Source: Maribacter algarum (ex Lu et al. 2025) (nom. illeg.) (GTDB lineage Bacteria; Bacteroidota; Bacteroidia; Flavobacteriales; Flavobacteriaceae). Taken from it: a stretch of 64,000 bases of DNA. The translations under genes were made by a program, and so were the position numbers. The notes under the pieces were generated by a model. That model was not told where the DNA came from and did no database searches. It was given only the letters and a program-made list of their open reading frames with translations. This document shows positions 52,054 through 62,266 of this stretch, in pieces (positions within the stretch are counted from its first letter, which is position 1; every line of letters begins with the position of its first letter). The DNA is taken from positions 744,001 through 808,000 of the forward strand of contig CANMAW010000001.1 of NCBI GenBank assembly GCA_947495915.1, written 5' to 3'.

Positions 52054-53217
52054 ATGGCAGCAGAAATAAAAAATCTTAAAGATTTAAAAAATACCGAATA
52101 CTCTCTAAAAAAATTATTTAAAGAAGCAGAAGATTTTCTACCTCTCTTAGGTACCGATTATGTAGAACTTTTTGTAGGTAACGCCAAACAGTCGGCCCAT
52201 TTTTATAAAACTGCATTTGGCTTTCAGTCTGAAGCATACGCAGGGCTTGAAACCGGTTTGAAAGACAGAGTTTCTTATGTTTTAAAACAAGATAAAATTC
52301 GTTTGGTTTTGACTACCCCACTTACTGAAGGAGGTGAACTTAATGCACACATTAATAAGCATGGTGATGGGGTAAAAGTAATGGCATTGTGGGTTGATGA
52401 TGCTACCAAAGCATTTGAAGAAACTACAAAAAGAGGTGCAAAACCATATTTAGAGCCTACAAAAGAAGAAGATGAATTTGGTTCTGTGGTGCGCTCTGGC
52501 ATCTACACCTATGGCGAAACAGTACATATATTCGTAGAACGCAAAAACTATAACGGTATCTTTTTACCAGGCTATCGTAAATGGGAGTCTCATTATAATC
52601 CTGAGCCAGTTGGTTTAAAGTTTATTGACCATATGGTGGGTAATGTAGGCTGGGGCGAAATGAATCAGTGGTGTAAGTTCTATGGTGAGGTAATGGGGTT
52701 TGCTCAAATTGTTTCTTTTGTTGATGATGATATCGCAACAGAATATACCGCCTTAATGAGTAAGGTAATGAGTAATGGTAATGGCCGAGTTAAGTTTCCA
52801 ATAAATGAGCCTGCAGAAGGTAAAAAGAAGTCTCAAATTGAAGAGTATTTAGATTTTTACAACGGCCCGGGGGTTCAACATTTGGCATTGGCGACTGACG
52901 ATATTGTGGCTACCGTTTCAGCAATGAGAGATCGAGGTGTTGAATTTTTATATGTTCCTGAAGAGTATTATGACGATTTATTAGAACGTGTTGGCGATAT
53001 TGATGAAGATGTTGAAGTACTTAAAAAACATGGCATTTTAATCGATAGAGATGAAGAAGGTTATTTATTGCAATTGTTTACTAAAACAATTGTAGACCGA
53101 CCAACATTATTTATAGAAGTCATTCAAAGAAAAGGAGCTCAATCTTTCGGAGTAGGCAATTTTAAGGCGCTTTTTGAAGCAATTGAAAGAGAGCAAGAAG
53201 CCCGTGGAACGCTTTAA
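52054..53217 (+). CDS. 4-hydroxyphenylpyruvate dioxygenase
   Basis: 387 residues. Converts 4-hydroxyphenylpyruvate to homogentisate in tyrosine and phenylalanine breakdown. Two vicinal-oxygen-chelate modules (about 30-165 and 190-370). The iron-binding triad in the second module fits LKFIDHMVGN (His), GVQHLALAT (His) and TLFIEVIQRKG (Glu). Homogentisate dioxygenase is not in the window. A hairpin-rich gap with a terminator separates it from the DUF3108 gene, so the two are probably separate transcripts. Confidence 0.94.
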   Translation: MAAEIKNLKDLKNTEYSLKKLFKEAEDFLPLLGTDYVELFVGNAKQSAHFYKTAFGFQSEAYAGLETGLKDRVSYVLKQDKIRLVLTTPLTEGGELNAHINKHGDGVKVMALWVDDATKAFEETTKRGAKPYLEPTKEEDEFGSVVRSGIYTYGETVHIFVERKNYNGIFLPGYRKWESHYNPEPVGLKFIDHMVGNVGWGEMNQWCKFYGEVMGFAQIVSFVDDDIATEYTALMSKVMSNGNGRVKFPINEPAEGKKKSQIEEYLDFYNGPGVQHLALATDDIVATVSAMRDRGVEFLYVPEEYYDDLLERVGDIDEDVEVLKKHGILIDRDEEGYLLQLFTKTIVDRPTLFIEVIQRKGAQSFGVGNFKALFEAIEREQEARGTL

Positions 53218-53392
53218 AAAAGGGTGTTTACTTAATTATTTCCCAATTTTTTAATGAGAAATATAAAATACTGTTAAGAGATAAGTTAAAGTACGTTAAA
53301 AGTAAAATGTGCACTGAATTTATATATTAAATTTACACCAGTAAGGGGTGGTTCCCTTACAACTTTAAGTATTGGTTTTTCATAATTTAAAG

Positions 53393-53409
53393 TTTGGTTG
53401 GTTATTTAG
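53393..53409 (+). repeat. 17-bp repeat TTTGGTTGGTTATTTAG, copy 2
   Basis: Identical to 23156-23172; one base before the terminator stem. A shorter related GTTGGTTA lies just before the terminator at 3173. See findings. Confidence 0.7.
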
Positions 53410-53410
53410 G

Positions 53411-53445
53411 AAAAGCCCAGTTGTTTATACTGGGCTTTTTTTGTT
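53411..53445 (+). terminator. Terminator after hppD
   Basis: Arms AAAAGCCCAGT and ACTGGGCTTTT (11 bp) around a 7-base loop, with a T run. 193 bp after the hppD stop. Confidence 0.88.
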
Positions 53446-53547
53446 TAGAACAATAACAATACTTTGGAATAAATTTTGTTTAAGTAATAGTAAACATGGT
53501 GAATTGAAAACGAACATTCGTTATTTTTACTATAATTCTTTAACGCT

Positions 53548-54402
53548 ATGAGAATAATTCTACTCTTTTTGTGCTTAAACGTTTGTTTTGTGAGTTTTGG
53601 GCAAGAAACGCAGTCAGACGCTATTGCTTATAACACGCCTACCTCTACTTCGTCTAAAAAGACTATAAATTCTAAAAAGTATAAGAAGTCTGCATTTAAG
53701 GCAGGTGAATGGTTGAAATTTAGAATGCACTACGGGGCATTAAATGCAAGTTATGCTACGCTGCATGTTAAATCTGATAAGATTGATGGCGTGCCAGTGT
53801 ATCACGTAGTGGGAAAGGGTAAAACAACAGGTTGGGCAAGTATATTCTTTAAAGTAGATGATACGTACGAAAGCTATTTCGGTAAAGATGATGGTAAGCC
53901 CTATAGATTTGTTCGAAAAATTGATGAAGGTGGGTATAAAAAAGATTTAGAAATAAATTTTGATCATGAAGAAAAGCAGGCCGTACTAAATGACAAAAAA
54001 AATAAAAAGAAAACCACTTTTGATTTACAAGACAGTATTCAAGATCTTATTTCAGCATTTTATTATTTAAGAAATAACTATGATGAAGAAAGTTTAGAAG
54101 TAGGTAAATCAATTACTATGAAAATGCTTTATGATGATGATGGTGTTTTCAATTTTAAACTGAAATATCTAGGTAAAGAGATACTTAAAACTAAATATGG
54201 TAAAGTTGAATGCCATAAGTTTAGACCTTTTGTACAGTCTGGCCGGGTGTTTAAAGAACAAGAAAGTCTTTCATTATGGGTTAGCGCTGACAACAATAGA
54301 ATTCCTATTCGCATAAAAGCTGATTTGGCAGTTGGTTCAATTAAAGCTGATTTAGATGGTTATAATGGTCTTAAACATCAGTTTAAAATTATAATGGACT
54401 AG
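53548..54402 (+). CDS. DUF3108 secreted protein
   Basis: 284 residues. Signal peptide MRIILLFLCLNVCFVSFGQ. After a Ser/Thr/Lys-rich linker, the DUF3108 domain (about 50-284) starts KAGEWLKFRMHYG and has the middle SIQDLISAFYYLRNNYD typical of the family. Probably a periplasmic or outer-membrane protein of unknown role. It begins a run of plus-strand genes (tryptophan 2,3-dioxygenase, M23 peptidase) after the hppD terminator. Confidence 0.86.
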   Translation: MRIILLFLCLNVCFVSFGQETQSDAIAYNTPTSTSSKKTINSKKYKKSAFKAGEWLKFRMHYGALNASYATLHVKSDKIDGVPVYHVVGKGKTTGWASIFFKVDDTYESYFGKDDGKPYRFVRKIDEGGYKKDLEINFDHEEKQAVLNDKKNKKKTTFDLQDSIQDLISAFYYLRNNYDEESLEVGKSITMKMLYDDDGVFNFKLKYLGKEILKTKYGKVECHKFRPFVQSGRVFKEQESLSLWVSADNNRIPIRIKADLAVGSIKADLDGYNGLKHQFKIIMD

Positions 54403-54555
54403 TTTCATCGAATTCTCTCCAACGTAATAATTAATAGATTAATTGGTTCTTGTTTTCTTAGTTCTTCTTTAGAAAATCTTTATGTAGCTTTGGGCTGTAT
54501 ATGAGGCTTGCCAGTTCTTATTGTAAAAGAAAATGGTGAGTAGAAAGAGCTACCC

Positions 54556-55518
54556 ATGAAAAATAAAGAGAAGATTGATTCTCAAATCTTAAAACTTGAA
54601 GAAAAATATAAAGACTCTGGTCAAGACTTAAGTGCCTATTTAGATGGACTTCTATATCAAAGATATTTAACCTATTGGGATTATATTCATCTAGATACTT
54701 TATTAAGCCTACAAGTTCCAAGAACTTACTTTCCTGATGAAGAAATTTTCATAATGTATCATCAGATTACAGAGCTGTATTTTAAACTTATTCTTCATGA
54801 ACAAAAACAGCTTGTAGATGATAAATCACACAACTTAGATTTTTTTGTTGAAAAGGTAAGACGTATAAATAGTTATTTTCAAGCGCTCATTTCTTCTTTT
54901 AGTATTATGATTAAAGGAATGGAGCGTGAGCAATTTTTGCAATACCGAATGGCACTTTTGCCAGCTAGTGGCTTTCAATCCGCACAGTATAGAATGATTG
55001 AAATATATGCAACAGGCATGGAGAATTTAGTACATCATACCAAGCGTGACTCTTATTCTAAAGATAATACGACCGAAGAACTTTATGAGCAAATATATTG
55101 GAAGAATGGTGCAACCGATATTGCTACTGGTGAAAAGACCCTTACTTTAAAGCAATTTGAATATCGATATACCCCACGGCTAATTCGTATCGCCAACCAA
55201 GTGAAAAACAATACAATATGGGATAAATTCCTACAAATTAGCGCGAAAAAACGGGATAATAAAGAGCTGGTTGAAGCGTTAAAGACATTAGACTTAAATG
55301 CTAATGTAAATTGGCCGTTGATGCATATGGGTTCTGCTCATAGATATTTGGCAAAAGACAAGAAGCAAATTAATGCAACTGGTGGCACAAATTGGAAAGA
55401 ATACCTGCCACCAAGTTTTCAAAAAATTATATTCTTTCCTGACCTATATACCAAAGAAGAGTTAAATAATTGGGGAAAGCAATGGGTAGACCATATCTTT
55501 AATCCTGATAAAGTATAA
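54556..55518 (+). CDS. Tryptophan 2,3-dioxygenase
   Basis: 320 residues. Haem enzyme that opens tryptophan to N-formylkynurenine, first step of the kynurenine pathway whose 3-hydroxyanthranilate step is encoded at 5345-5884. Family segments are YWDYIHLDTLLSLQVPRTYF, IMYHQITELYFKLILHEQ and SGFQSAQYRMIEIYA, and the late HRYLAKDKKQINATGGTN. It lies 8 bp before the M23 peptidase gene, so co-transcription is likely although the functions differ. Confidence 0.92.
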   Translation: MKNKEKIDSQILKLEEKYKDSGQDLSAYLDGLLYQRYLTYWDYIHLDTLLSLQVPRTYFPDEEIFIMYHQITELYFKLILHEQKQLVDDKSHNLDFFVEKVRRINSYFQALISSFSIMIKGMEREQFLQYRMALLPASGFQSAQYRMIEIYATGMENLVHHTKRDSYSKDNTTEELYEQIYWKNGATDIATGEKTLTLKQFEYRYTPRLIRIANQVKNNTIWDKFLQISAKKRDNKELVEALKTLDLNANVNWPLMHMGSAHRYLAKDKKQINATGGTNWKEYLPPSFQKIIFFPDLYTKEELNNWGKQWVDHIFNPDKV

Positions 55519-55526
55519 TATTAAAA

Positions 55527-56834
55527 ATGAATAAATTCTGGGGCCTTGTATTACTTGTAATTATCATGTTTTCTTGTAAAGAAGAAAACTCATCAAAAGT
55601 TGCTGTTGACGAAGAAACGCTTAGTAAAGAAGTTGATGCAAAAGTTACGGAGCTTATTAAAGCACCGGTTACCGAATTTGGCTTTAATTTAGATGATTTT
55701 ACCGTACAGCATGATACCGTTCGAAGAGGTGATAGTTTCGGAGAATTAATGCTTCAGCATAAAGTAGATTACCCAAAAATTGCGCGAATCTCTCAAGATT
55801 TCAAAGATACGTTTGATGTTCGAAGAATACGAGTAGGTAAACCCTATGTAATATTAAAATCAAAAGACACTACTGAAAGTGCTCAAGTATTCATTTATGA
55901 AAACGATCCTATTAACTATACCGTCGTTGATTTAAGAGATAGTGTTTCAGCCTATAGAAATAAGAAAGAAGTTAAATATGTTGAACGTGAAGCTTCAGGG
56001 GTGATTGAAACCTCGTTATCTGAGGCAATTTTAGCACAGGGTATTGATTACAATGTTACCAATAACCTTTCTGAGGTTTATGCTTGGACAATTGATTTTT
56101 TCAGACTTCAAAAAGGTGATAAATTTAAAGTAATCTATAAAGAAAAGTATATCAACGATACCATTTATGCAGGGGCTGAACCAATCGAAGCTGCTTATTT
56201 TGAGCATAGTGGCAGACCAATTTATGCCTTTGCATATGAAAATGATTCTTTAAAAAATATTGTTGATTATTTTGATGAAGAAGCCAATAATCTGCGTAGA
56301 ACATTTTTAAGAGCTCCGGTTCAGTTTAGTCGAATTTCTTCCAGATATAATTTAAAACGTAGAATTAGGTTTTATGGTAATCGCATTCGACCACATAAAG
56401 GAACGGATTACGCGGCTCCAAGAGGTACTCCTATTTTGGCAACTGCCGATGGTACGGTAACTGAGTCAACTAGAAGAGGAGGTAACGGTAAGTATGTGAA
56501 AATTCGTCACAATGCTACCTACAGTACGCAGTACCTTCATATGAAGAAACAAAATGTGAAAAAAGGTCAATTTGTAAGACAAGGAGATGTAATTGGTTGG
56601 ATTGGCATGACCGGTAATACTAGCGGCCCTCATGTATGTTATCGTTTTTGGAGAAATGGTAGACAGGTAGACCCATTAAAAGAAGAACTTCCAAAAGCTG
56701 AACCTTTGGCAGAATCATTGCAGCCTGAATATTTCGAATACATCTACCCTATTAAAGATCAGTTAGACTGTATGGTTTACCCTGAAAAACCTGTCGAAGA
56801 AGAAATTGATGACTTGGTTACTTTGAATGAGTAG
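55527..56834 (+). CDS. M23 family zinc peptidase lipoprotein with a His-to-Cys substitution
   Basis: 435 residues. The signal peptide ends in IIMFSC (lipobox Cys at about 17). N-terminal helical and LysM-like region (about 60-260), then an M23 domain with the zinc motif HKGTD (H290, D294). The second motif, usually HLH, is HVC (H369, C371), so the second zinc-ligand His is a cysteine. Cysteine can still bind zinc. Family members cut peptidoglycan cross-links or act as scaffolds. The segment GMTGNTSGPH is conserved. Probably lipid-anchored and facing the periplasm. Confidence 0.88.
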   Translation: MNKFWGLVLLVIIMFSCKEENSSKVAVDEETLSKEVDAKVTELIKAPVTEFGFNLDDFTVQHDTVRRGDSFGELMLQHKVDYPKIARISQDFKDTFDVRRIRVGKPYVILKSKDTTESAQVFIYENDPINYTVVDLRDSVSAYRNKKEVKYVEREASGVIETSLSEAILAQGIDYNVTNNLSEVYAWTIDFFRLQKGDKFKVIYKEKYINDTIYAGAEPIEAAYFEHSGRPIYAFAYENDSLKNIVDYFDEEANNLRRTFLRAPVQFSRISSRYNLKRRIRFYGNRIRPHKGTDYAAPRGTPILATADGTVTESTRRGGNGKYVKIRHNATYSTQYLHMKKQNVKKGQFVRQGDVIGWIGMTGNTSGPHVCYRFWRNGRQVDPLKEELPKAEPLAESLQPEYFEYIYPIKDQLDCMVYPEKPVEEEIDDLVTLNE

Positions 56835-56948
56835 TTTGCTTTAAGCTTTTGTAATGGTACCGAATTCTCGGTATTATCACTTATTTTTACAGCGTTAAAA
56901 TTCGTTTTAACAATCATAAAATGAAACTGTAAATCTTAAAGTCTTCAC

Positions 56949-58586
56949 ATGTCATTACATAATAGCAACCCAACAACTACTGATGCTTGGAAAGCATTAA
57001 CCGCTCATCAATCTAAGACTAAATCAACCCATTTAAAAGAACTTTTTAAGGCCGATGCTGAAAGAGCTTCCAAATTTACTGTGAAATGGAACGATTTTCT
57101 AGTTGATTATTCTAAAAATAGAATCGATGACGAAACCCTAAAATTGTTATTACAATTAGCAGATGAAGTACACCTAAAAGATGCTATTCAAAAATACTTT
57201 GCAGGTGATACAATCAATGAAACTGAAGGTCGTGCAGTGCTGCATACAGCATTAAGAGCGAAACAAACAGACACTGTTTTGGTCGATGGGGTAAACGTCG
57301 TAAATGAGGTTTATGAAGTAAAAGATAAGATAAAGGCGTTTACAGAAACTATTATTTCTGGTAAGGCAAAAGGGTATACCGGTAAGGCATTTACTGACGT
57401 GGTTAATATAGGAATTGGAGGTTCTGATTTAGGCCCCGCAATGCTAACCGAAGCTCTTAAATATTATAAGAATCATTTAAAACTTCACTTTGTTAGTAAT
57501 GTCGATGGTGATCATGTACATGAAGTATTAAAAGAACTTAATCCAGAAACTACTTTATTTGTGGTAGTATCTAAAACTTTTACTACTCAAGAAACTTTAA
57601 GTAATGCTACAACCATTAAGAAGTGGTTTTTGAAAACGGCAACTCAAGGTGATATCGCTAAACATTTTGCGGCTGTTTCTACCAATAGCCAAGCCATAGC
57701 TGAATTTGGAATTGATCCTAACAATGTTTTTCCGATGTGGGATTGGGTTGGAGGTCGTTTTTCACTGTGGAGTGCCGTTGGCCTTTCAGTAGCATTAGCA
57801 GTCGGGTTTGAAAATTTTGATGCTTTATTAGCGGGCGCTAATGAAATGGATGAGCATTTTAAAAATGAAGATTTCGATCAAAATATTCCTGTAATTTTAG
57901 GGCTTCTCACCATTTGGTATAACAATTTTTATGGTGCTGAAACTGAAGCTATTATTCCATATACCCAGTATTTAAATAGGTTTTCTGCCTACTTACAACA
58001 AGGTATTATGGAGAGTAATGGTAAAAGTGTTGATCGAAACGGGAAAACTACCGACTATCAAACAGGTACCATTATTTGGGGCGAACCAGGTACCAATTCA
58101 CAGCATGCCTTTTTTCAGTTAATACATCAAGGTACTAAGTTGATTCCTGCTGATTTTATTGGGTTTAAGAAATCACTGCATGGTGATATCGATCACCATC
58201 AGAAGTTAATGGCTAATTTCTTTGCACAAACAGAAGCTTTAATGAATGGTAAAACAGCTGATGAGGTTCGTAGTGAGTTAGAGGCTAAAAATATGTCGGC
58301 CGAAGCAATTCAAAAATTGCTTCCATTTAAAATATTTGAAGGAAACAATCCTACCACCACAATTTTGATTGAAAAACTAACACCAAAAAGCTTAGGAGCA
58401 TTAATTGCATTGTACGAACATAAAATATTCGTGCAAGGTATACTGTGGAATATTTTTAGTTATGATCAGTGGGGGGTAGAGCTTGGTAAACAATTAGCAA
58501 GTACAACCTTACAAGATTTGAAAAATTCAGAAATCAGTAATCATGATAGCTCTACATTACAACTTCTTCAAATTTTTAAGAGTTAA
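56949..58586 (+). CDS. pgi: Glucose-6-phosphate isomerase
   Basis: 545 residues, full length. Interconverts glucose 6-phosphate and fructose 6-phosphate in glycolysis and gluconeogenesis. Signature [14 protein letters not shown]; substrate-site motifs [12 protein letters not shown] and [15 protein letters not shown]; the C-terminal [14 protein letters not shown]. Starts 114 bp after the M23 gene; transcription is probably its own. No promoter or terminator was clear. Confidence 0.96.
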   Translation: MSLHNSNPTTTDAWKALTAHQSKTKSTHLKELFKADAERASKFTVKWNDFLVDYSKNRIDDETLKLLLQLADEVHLKDAIQKYFAGDTINETEGRAVLHTALRAKQTDTVLVDGVNVVNEVYEVKDKIKAFTETIISGKAKGYTGKAFTDVVNIGIGGSDLGPAMLTEALKYYKNHLKLHFVSNVDGDHVHEVLKELNPETTLFVVVSKTFTTQETLSNATTIKKWFLKTATQGDIAKHFAAVSTNSQAIAEFGIDPNNVFPMWDWVGGRFSLWSAVGLSVALAVGFENFDALLAGANEMDEHFKNEDFDQNIPVILGLLTIWYNNFYGAETEAIIPYTQYLNRFSAYLQQGIMESNGKSVDRNGKTTDYQTGTIIWGEPGTNSQHAFFQLIHQGTKLIPADFIGFKKSLHGDIDHHQKLMANFFAQTEALMNGKTADEVRSELEAKNMSAEAIQKLLPFKIFEGNNPTTTILIEKLTPKSLGALIALYEHKIFVQGILWNIFSYDQWGVELGKQLASTTLQDLKNSEISNHDSSTLQLLQIFKS

Positions 58587-58759
58587 AAAGATAAAGTGTT
58601 ATTTGCATTGTGAAATTCTATAATCATTTGTAAATCAAGGTTGTTAATGGCAATTTTATGTTAAATTTATCAAAACTAATTTAACCTTATCTTAACATGT
58701 TCTTAAGTCAATTACAAGACTTTTGCAGCAGATTAAAAACTAATTAAAAACGAGAACAA

Positions 58760-61459
58760 ATGAAACAAAAGTACTTCGCACTAGTTGCATTTTTCATGAC
58801 AGCTTTTGCTTTTTCACAAGGAACCATTACTGGTACCGTTTTAGACGGTGATGGCGGCGGTCCTTTACCAGGTGCAAGTGTTATCGTAGAAGGTACTACT
58901 AATGGTACTTCTACCGATTTTGATGGAAACTTCACAATTGAAGTTGCAGAAAGTGCAGGAACCCTATCGGTTTCTTATTTAGGTTACCTTACGCAAAAGG
59001 TTGCTTTTTCTAGTACAGGCCCAATTGGTCAAATTACCTTAGAATTGAATGCAGAAGAGTTACAAGGTGTTGTTGTAACAGGTATTCAAGATATTGCTAA
59101 AGACAGAGAAACTCCGGTTGCAGTTTCTACGGTTACAGCTAATGAGATTCAAGAAAAAATTGGTTCACAAGAACTTCCTGAAATCTTAAAGGCTACTCCT
59201 TCAATCTATGCCACTAAAACTGGTGGTGGTTTTGGTGATGGTAGAGTTAACGTTAGAGGTTTTGATTCAAGAAACACAGCGGTAATGATTAACGGTATTC
59301 CTGTTAATGACATGGAAAATGGTCGTGTTTTCTGGAGTAACTGGGCTGGTTTAAGTGATGTTACAACGGCTATTCAAGTTCAAAGAGGTTTAGGTTCTTC
59401 TAAATTAGCAATTTCTTCTGTAGGTGGTACGATCAATGTACTTACTAAATCTACTGAAAAAGAACGTGGTGGTACGGTTGCTTTCGGAGGCGGTAATGAC
59501 GGTTACTTGAAAACTACGGTGTCTTATAATACAGGAAAATCTGAAAGTGGTTTTGCCGCTTCTATCTTGTTAGGTAGAACTGCAGGTGACGGTTATATTC
59601 AAGGCACTAAGTTTGAAGGGTATAACTACTTTATTGGTTTGGGTTACGAAGCTAGTGAAAATAGTAACTTTCAGTTTGTTTTAACTGGTGCACCTCAAGT
59701 GCATAATCAAAGAACTTCAAGTTTCTTTAATGTAGCAACACTTGAAGATCACTTACAATATGGTGCTCGTTATAACTATAATGGCGGTACTTTGAATGGT
59801 GAAGAATTTGGTTGGAGAAGAAACTTCTACCACAAACCAATTGCTTCTTTAACTTGGGAGTTAAATATAAATGATAAATCTACCTTATCAAGTTCAGCGT
59901 ATGCATCTTTCGGTAGAGGTGGTGGAACTGGTGATATTGGTGTTGGTCCTGGGTTTGGTTTTGCAAGTTCAAGCAGATACAGAATACCAGCAACAGGTCA
60001 AGTTGATTATGATTTAATTTCAAGATTCAATGGCGGCGAACAAGTTACTTTTTATGATGGTAATCAATACCAAGTAGCGCCTACAAATGGCGAGCAAATA
60101 GTTACCAGTTTTGGAGATGGTTTAATTCGTAGAGCTTCAATGAATTCTCATAACTGGTTTGGATTAATTGCAAATTTAAACACGCAAATTAATGATAACT
60201 GGAGCTATGATGTTGGTGTTGATTTAAGAACCTACAAAGGTATTCACTACAGAAGAGTAGATAACTTATTAGGTGCTGATGGTTATTTTGATGATGATGA
60301 TATCAATAACCCAACTCATACGATTAGAGCTGATGGAGCTATTGATTCTGATTTCGGATCTATTGTTAATATTTTCAAAAGCATTGATGACGAAGAAAAG
60401 ATTGATTACTATAACGATGGTCTAGTTCGTTGGTTAGGTGCTTTCGGTCAAGTAGAGTACACCAACGGCGTTATTTCTGGTTTTTTACAAGGAGGTATTT
60501 CACAGCAAGGATTTAAGAGAATTGACTATTTCAATTATTTAGATTCTGATCCGTTGCAAGAAACAGATTATGAAAACATTCTTGGAGGTAACATCAAAGG
60601 TGGTGCTAACTTCAATATCAATCAGGCAAACAATGTGTTTTTCAATGCTGGTTATTATTCAAAACAACCACAGTTTGATGCTGTTTACTTGAACTTTGTA
60701 AATGATTTGAATCCTGATTTAACCAATGAAAAAGTATTAGGTTTAGAATTAGGTTATGGCTTAAATCTTGGAGATTTCAGAACAAAGATCAACTTGTACA
60801 GAACTTCTTGGAAAGATAGATTTCAGAGTATTGGTATCGAAACTCCAACTGGTGACGAAGGAAACGCAAACATTACCGGTATTGAGCAAATACACCAAGG
60901 TATTGAAATTGAAGCAAATTATAGAGCCTCTGATATCATTCAATTTAGAGGAATGGTGTCTTTAGGAGATTGGGAATATAGTGGTAATGCATCAGGTGCG
61001 GCTTTAGATGATGAGCGAAATGTTATCGACCCAAATGTGACCTTATATTTAGACGAAGTTAAGGTTGGTGATGCTGCGCAGTTCACCACAAATTTAGAGA
61101 TGATTATTCGTCCAATTGAAAACTTGAAGTTAAGTGCTAATGTTTATTCAGCTTCAAGATTATATGCTCAAATTAATGCTGATGATTTTGACAACGCTGA
61201 TCACCAAGGTTCATTACGTTTACCAAGTTACAGCCTAATGGATTTCGGAGCATATTACAAATTTAATTTTGGAGGTAGCAATGCTATTAGTATTGCAGCA
61301 AACTTGAACAATGCTTTCGATACTGAATATATTGCTGAATCACTTACAAACACATTTGTAGGTGCTGGTGATACTACTTTTAGAGGCTTAAATACCTCAA
61401 ACAAAGTATTCTTCGGTTTCGGTAGAACGTTCAATGTTAGTGCTAGATATACGTTCTAA
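58760..61459 (+). CDS. TonB-dependent receptor with CarboxypepD_reg-like domain
   Basis: 899 residues. Signal MKQKYFALVAFFMTAFAFSQ, a carboxypeptidase-regulatory-like domain (about 22-110, GPLPGASVIVEGTTNGTSTD), plug domain with VVTGIQDI, VNVRGFDSRNTAVMINGIPV and LAISSVGGTINV, and a C-terminal barrel ending NVSARYTF. Imports an unknown large ligand through the outer membrane with TonB energy. No SusD-like partner or glycan enzymes are next to it, so it is not a polysaccharide-utilisation locus. Upstream leader is long (172 bp) and lacks a TAnnTTTG. Confidence 0.9.
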   Translation: MKQKYFALVAFFMTAFAFSQGTITGTVLDGDGGGPLPGASVIVEGTTNGTSTDFDGNFTIEVAESAGTLSVSYLGYLTQKVAFSSTGPIGQITLELNAEELQGVVVTGIQDIAKDRETPVAVSTVTANEIQEKIGSQELPEILKATPSIYATKTGGGFGDGRVNVRGFDSRNTAVMINGIPVNDMENGRVFWSNWAGLSDVTTAIQVQRGLGSSKLAISSVGGTINVLTKSTEKERGGTVAFGGGNDGYLKTTVSYNTGKSESGFAASILLGRTAGDGYIQGTKFEGYNYFIGLGYEASENSNFQFVLTGAPQVHNQRTSSFFNVATLEDHLQYGARYNYNGGTLNGEEFGWRRNFYHKPIASLTWELNINDKSTLSSSAYASFGRGGGTGDIGVGPGFGFASSSRYRIPATGQVDYDLISRFNGGEQVTFYDGNQYQVAPTNGEQIVTSFGDGLIRRASMNSHNWFGLIANLNTQINDNWSYDVGVDLRTYKGIHYRRVDNLLGADGYFDDDDINNPTHTIRADGAIDSDFGSIVNIFKSIDDEEKIDYYNDGLVRWLGAFGQVEYTNGVISGFLQGGISQQGFKRIDYFNYLDSDPLQETDYENILGGNIKGGANFNINQANNVFFNAGYYSKQPQFDAVYLNFVNDLNPDLTNEKVLGLELGYGLNLGDFRTKINLYRTSWKDRFQSIGIETPTGDEGNANITGIEQIHQGIEIEANYRASDIIQFRGMVSLGDWEYSGNASGAALDDERNVIDPNVTLYLDEVKVGDAAQFTTNLEMIIRPIENLKLSANVYSASRLYAQINADDFDNADHQGSLRLPSYSLMDFGAYYKFNFGGSNAISIAANLNNAFDTEYIAESLTNTFVGAGDTTFRGLNTSNKVFFGFGRTFNVSARYTF

Positions 61460-61481
61460 TACAACACTAGAATATAGTATG

Positions 61482-61512
61482 AAACCCTGACCAATCGGTC
61501 AGGGTTTTTTTA
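61482..61512 (+). terminator. Terminator of the TonB receptor gene
   Basis: Arms AAACCCTGACC and GGTCAGGGTTT (11 bp) around a 4-base loop, with a long T run, 22 bp after the stop. Confidence 0.9.
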
Positions 61513-61555
61513 TGGGTAAAGAATTTGTACATTAGAATTCTAAATTAAATTTACC

Positions 61556-61993
61556 ATGTACGAAACCATTCAAACATTACACTCTTATTTTGCTTTTGTT
61601 GTATTAGCAATACTTATTCTTGCTGTTATTAATGCCCTCACCGGTTGGTTTGGCAATAGACTTTTTACCCCTGAAAAAGACTTTCGGGTAAGTCTATTTG
61701 CTTTAATCTTATCGCATATCATGTTATTGGTAGGTCTCATTCTCTTTTTCGTATCACCAAGTGGATTGAATGCTATACAAGAATTGGGTATGGGTGGTTT
61801 AAGTGCTAAGGCAAGATTGTTAGCCGTAGAACACCCCTTCACGAACATAATCGCCATAGTTTTGATTACGATAGGCTGGTCGCGTCATAAGAAGTTCTTA
61901 GAAGCTCAAAAGAAGTTTAAAAGTATTGCCATTTTCTATGGTATTGGTTTACTACTTATTTTAAGCCGAATTCCGTACGATCAATGGTTTTAA
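61556..61993 (+). CDS. Conserved four-helix membrane protein
   Basis: 145 residues with four predicted helices. His residues sit near helix ends (QTLHSYFAFVV, LILSHIMLLVG, AVEHPFTNI, WSRHKKF), a pattern that could bind haem as in small cytochrome b561-like proteins, but the spacing is not diagnostic. I do not recognise a named family. It stands alone between the receptor terminator and the nuclease-helicase gene. Confidence 0.78.
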   Translation: MYETIQTLHSYFAFVVLAILILAVINALTGWFGNRLFTPEKDFRVSLFALILSHIMLLVGLILFFVSPSGLNAIQELGMGGLSAKARLLAVEHPFTNIIAIVLITIGWSRHKKFLEAQKKFKSIAIFYGIGLLLILSRIPYDQWF

Positions 61994-62266
61994 CGAAGTG
62001 GCTTAGTAACCATTGCACTGTAAAATGCAATTATCACTTGGCTAAATGGGGAAGTAATAATTACCCTTACCGATACTATTAATGGCAAAGATCAAGGTGA
62101 ATAGTCTTTCAATTTCATAACTGTGGTAGTATTCAGGTAAATCGGAGCGATTTATTGATTACTTAATTGTTAGTGTTCTTGTTATTAGTGGGTAGAGTAG
62201 CTCTTAAACTGAACAAAAGTTCTAGATAAAACAAGTTGTACTGCATTAAGAAAACTTAAATATCTA
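61994..62266. other. Intergenic stretch before the nuclease-helicase gene
   Basis: 273 bp without a gene. No tRNA, repeat or attachment-like site is visible, and no TAnnTTTG stands near the following start. It could mark an insertion boundary of the accessory gene, but nothing in the sequence proves it. Confidence 0.3.

Larger units (their letters stand above)
53218..53547. other. Intergenic region with hairpin, 17-bp repeat and terminator
   Basis: 330 bp with no gene beyond frames of 7 residues. It holds the hairpin GTAAGGG-gtggtt-CCCTTAC (53341-53360), the 17-bp repeat (53393-53409) and an intrinsic terminator (53411 onward). The tight order suggests a long structured 3' region of hppD or a small non-coding RNA. 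Confidence 0.45.

Noticed and set aside
58760-61459. A polysaccharide-utilisation locus around the second TonB receptor
   Set aside because: No SusD-like gene, glycoside hydrolase or sensor is next to it; neighbours are pgi and a small membrane protein.
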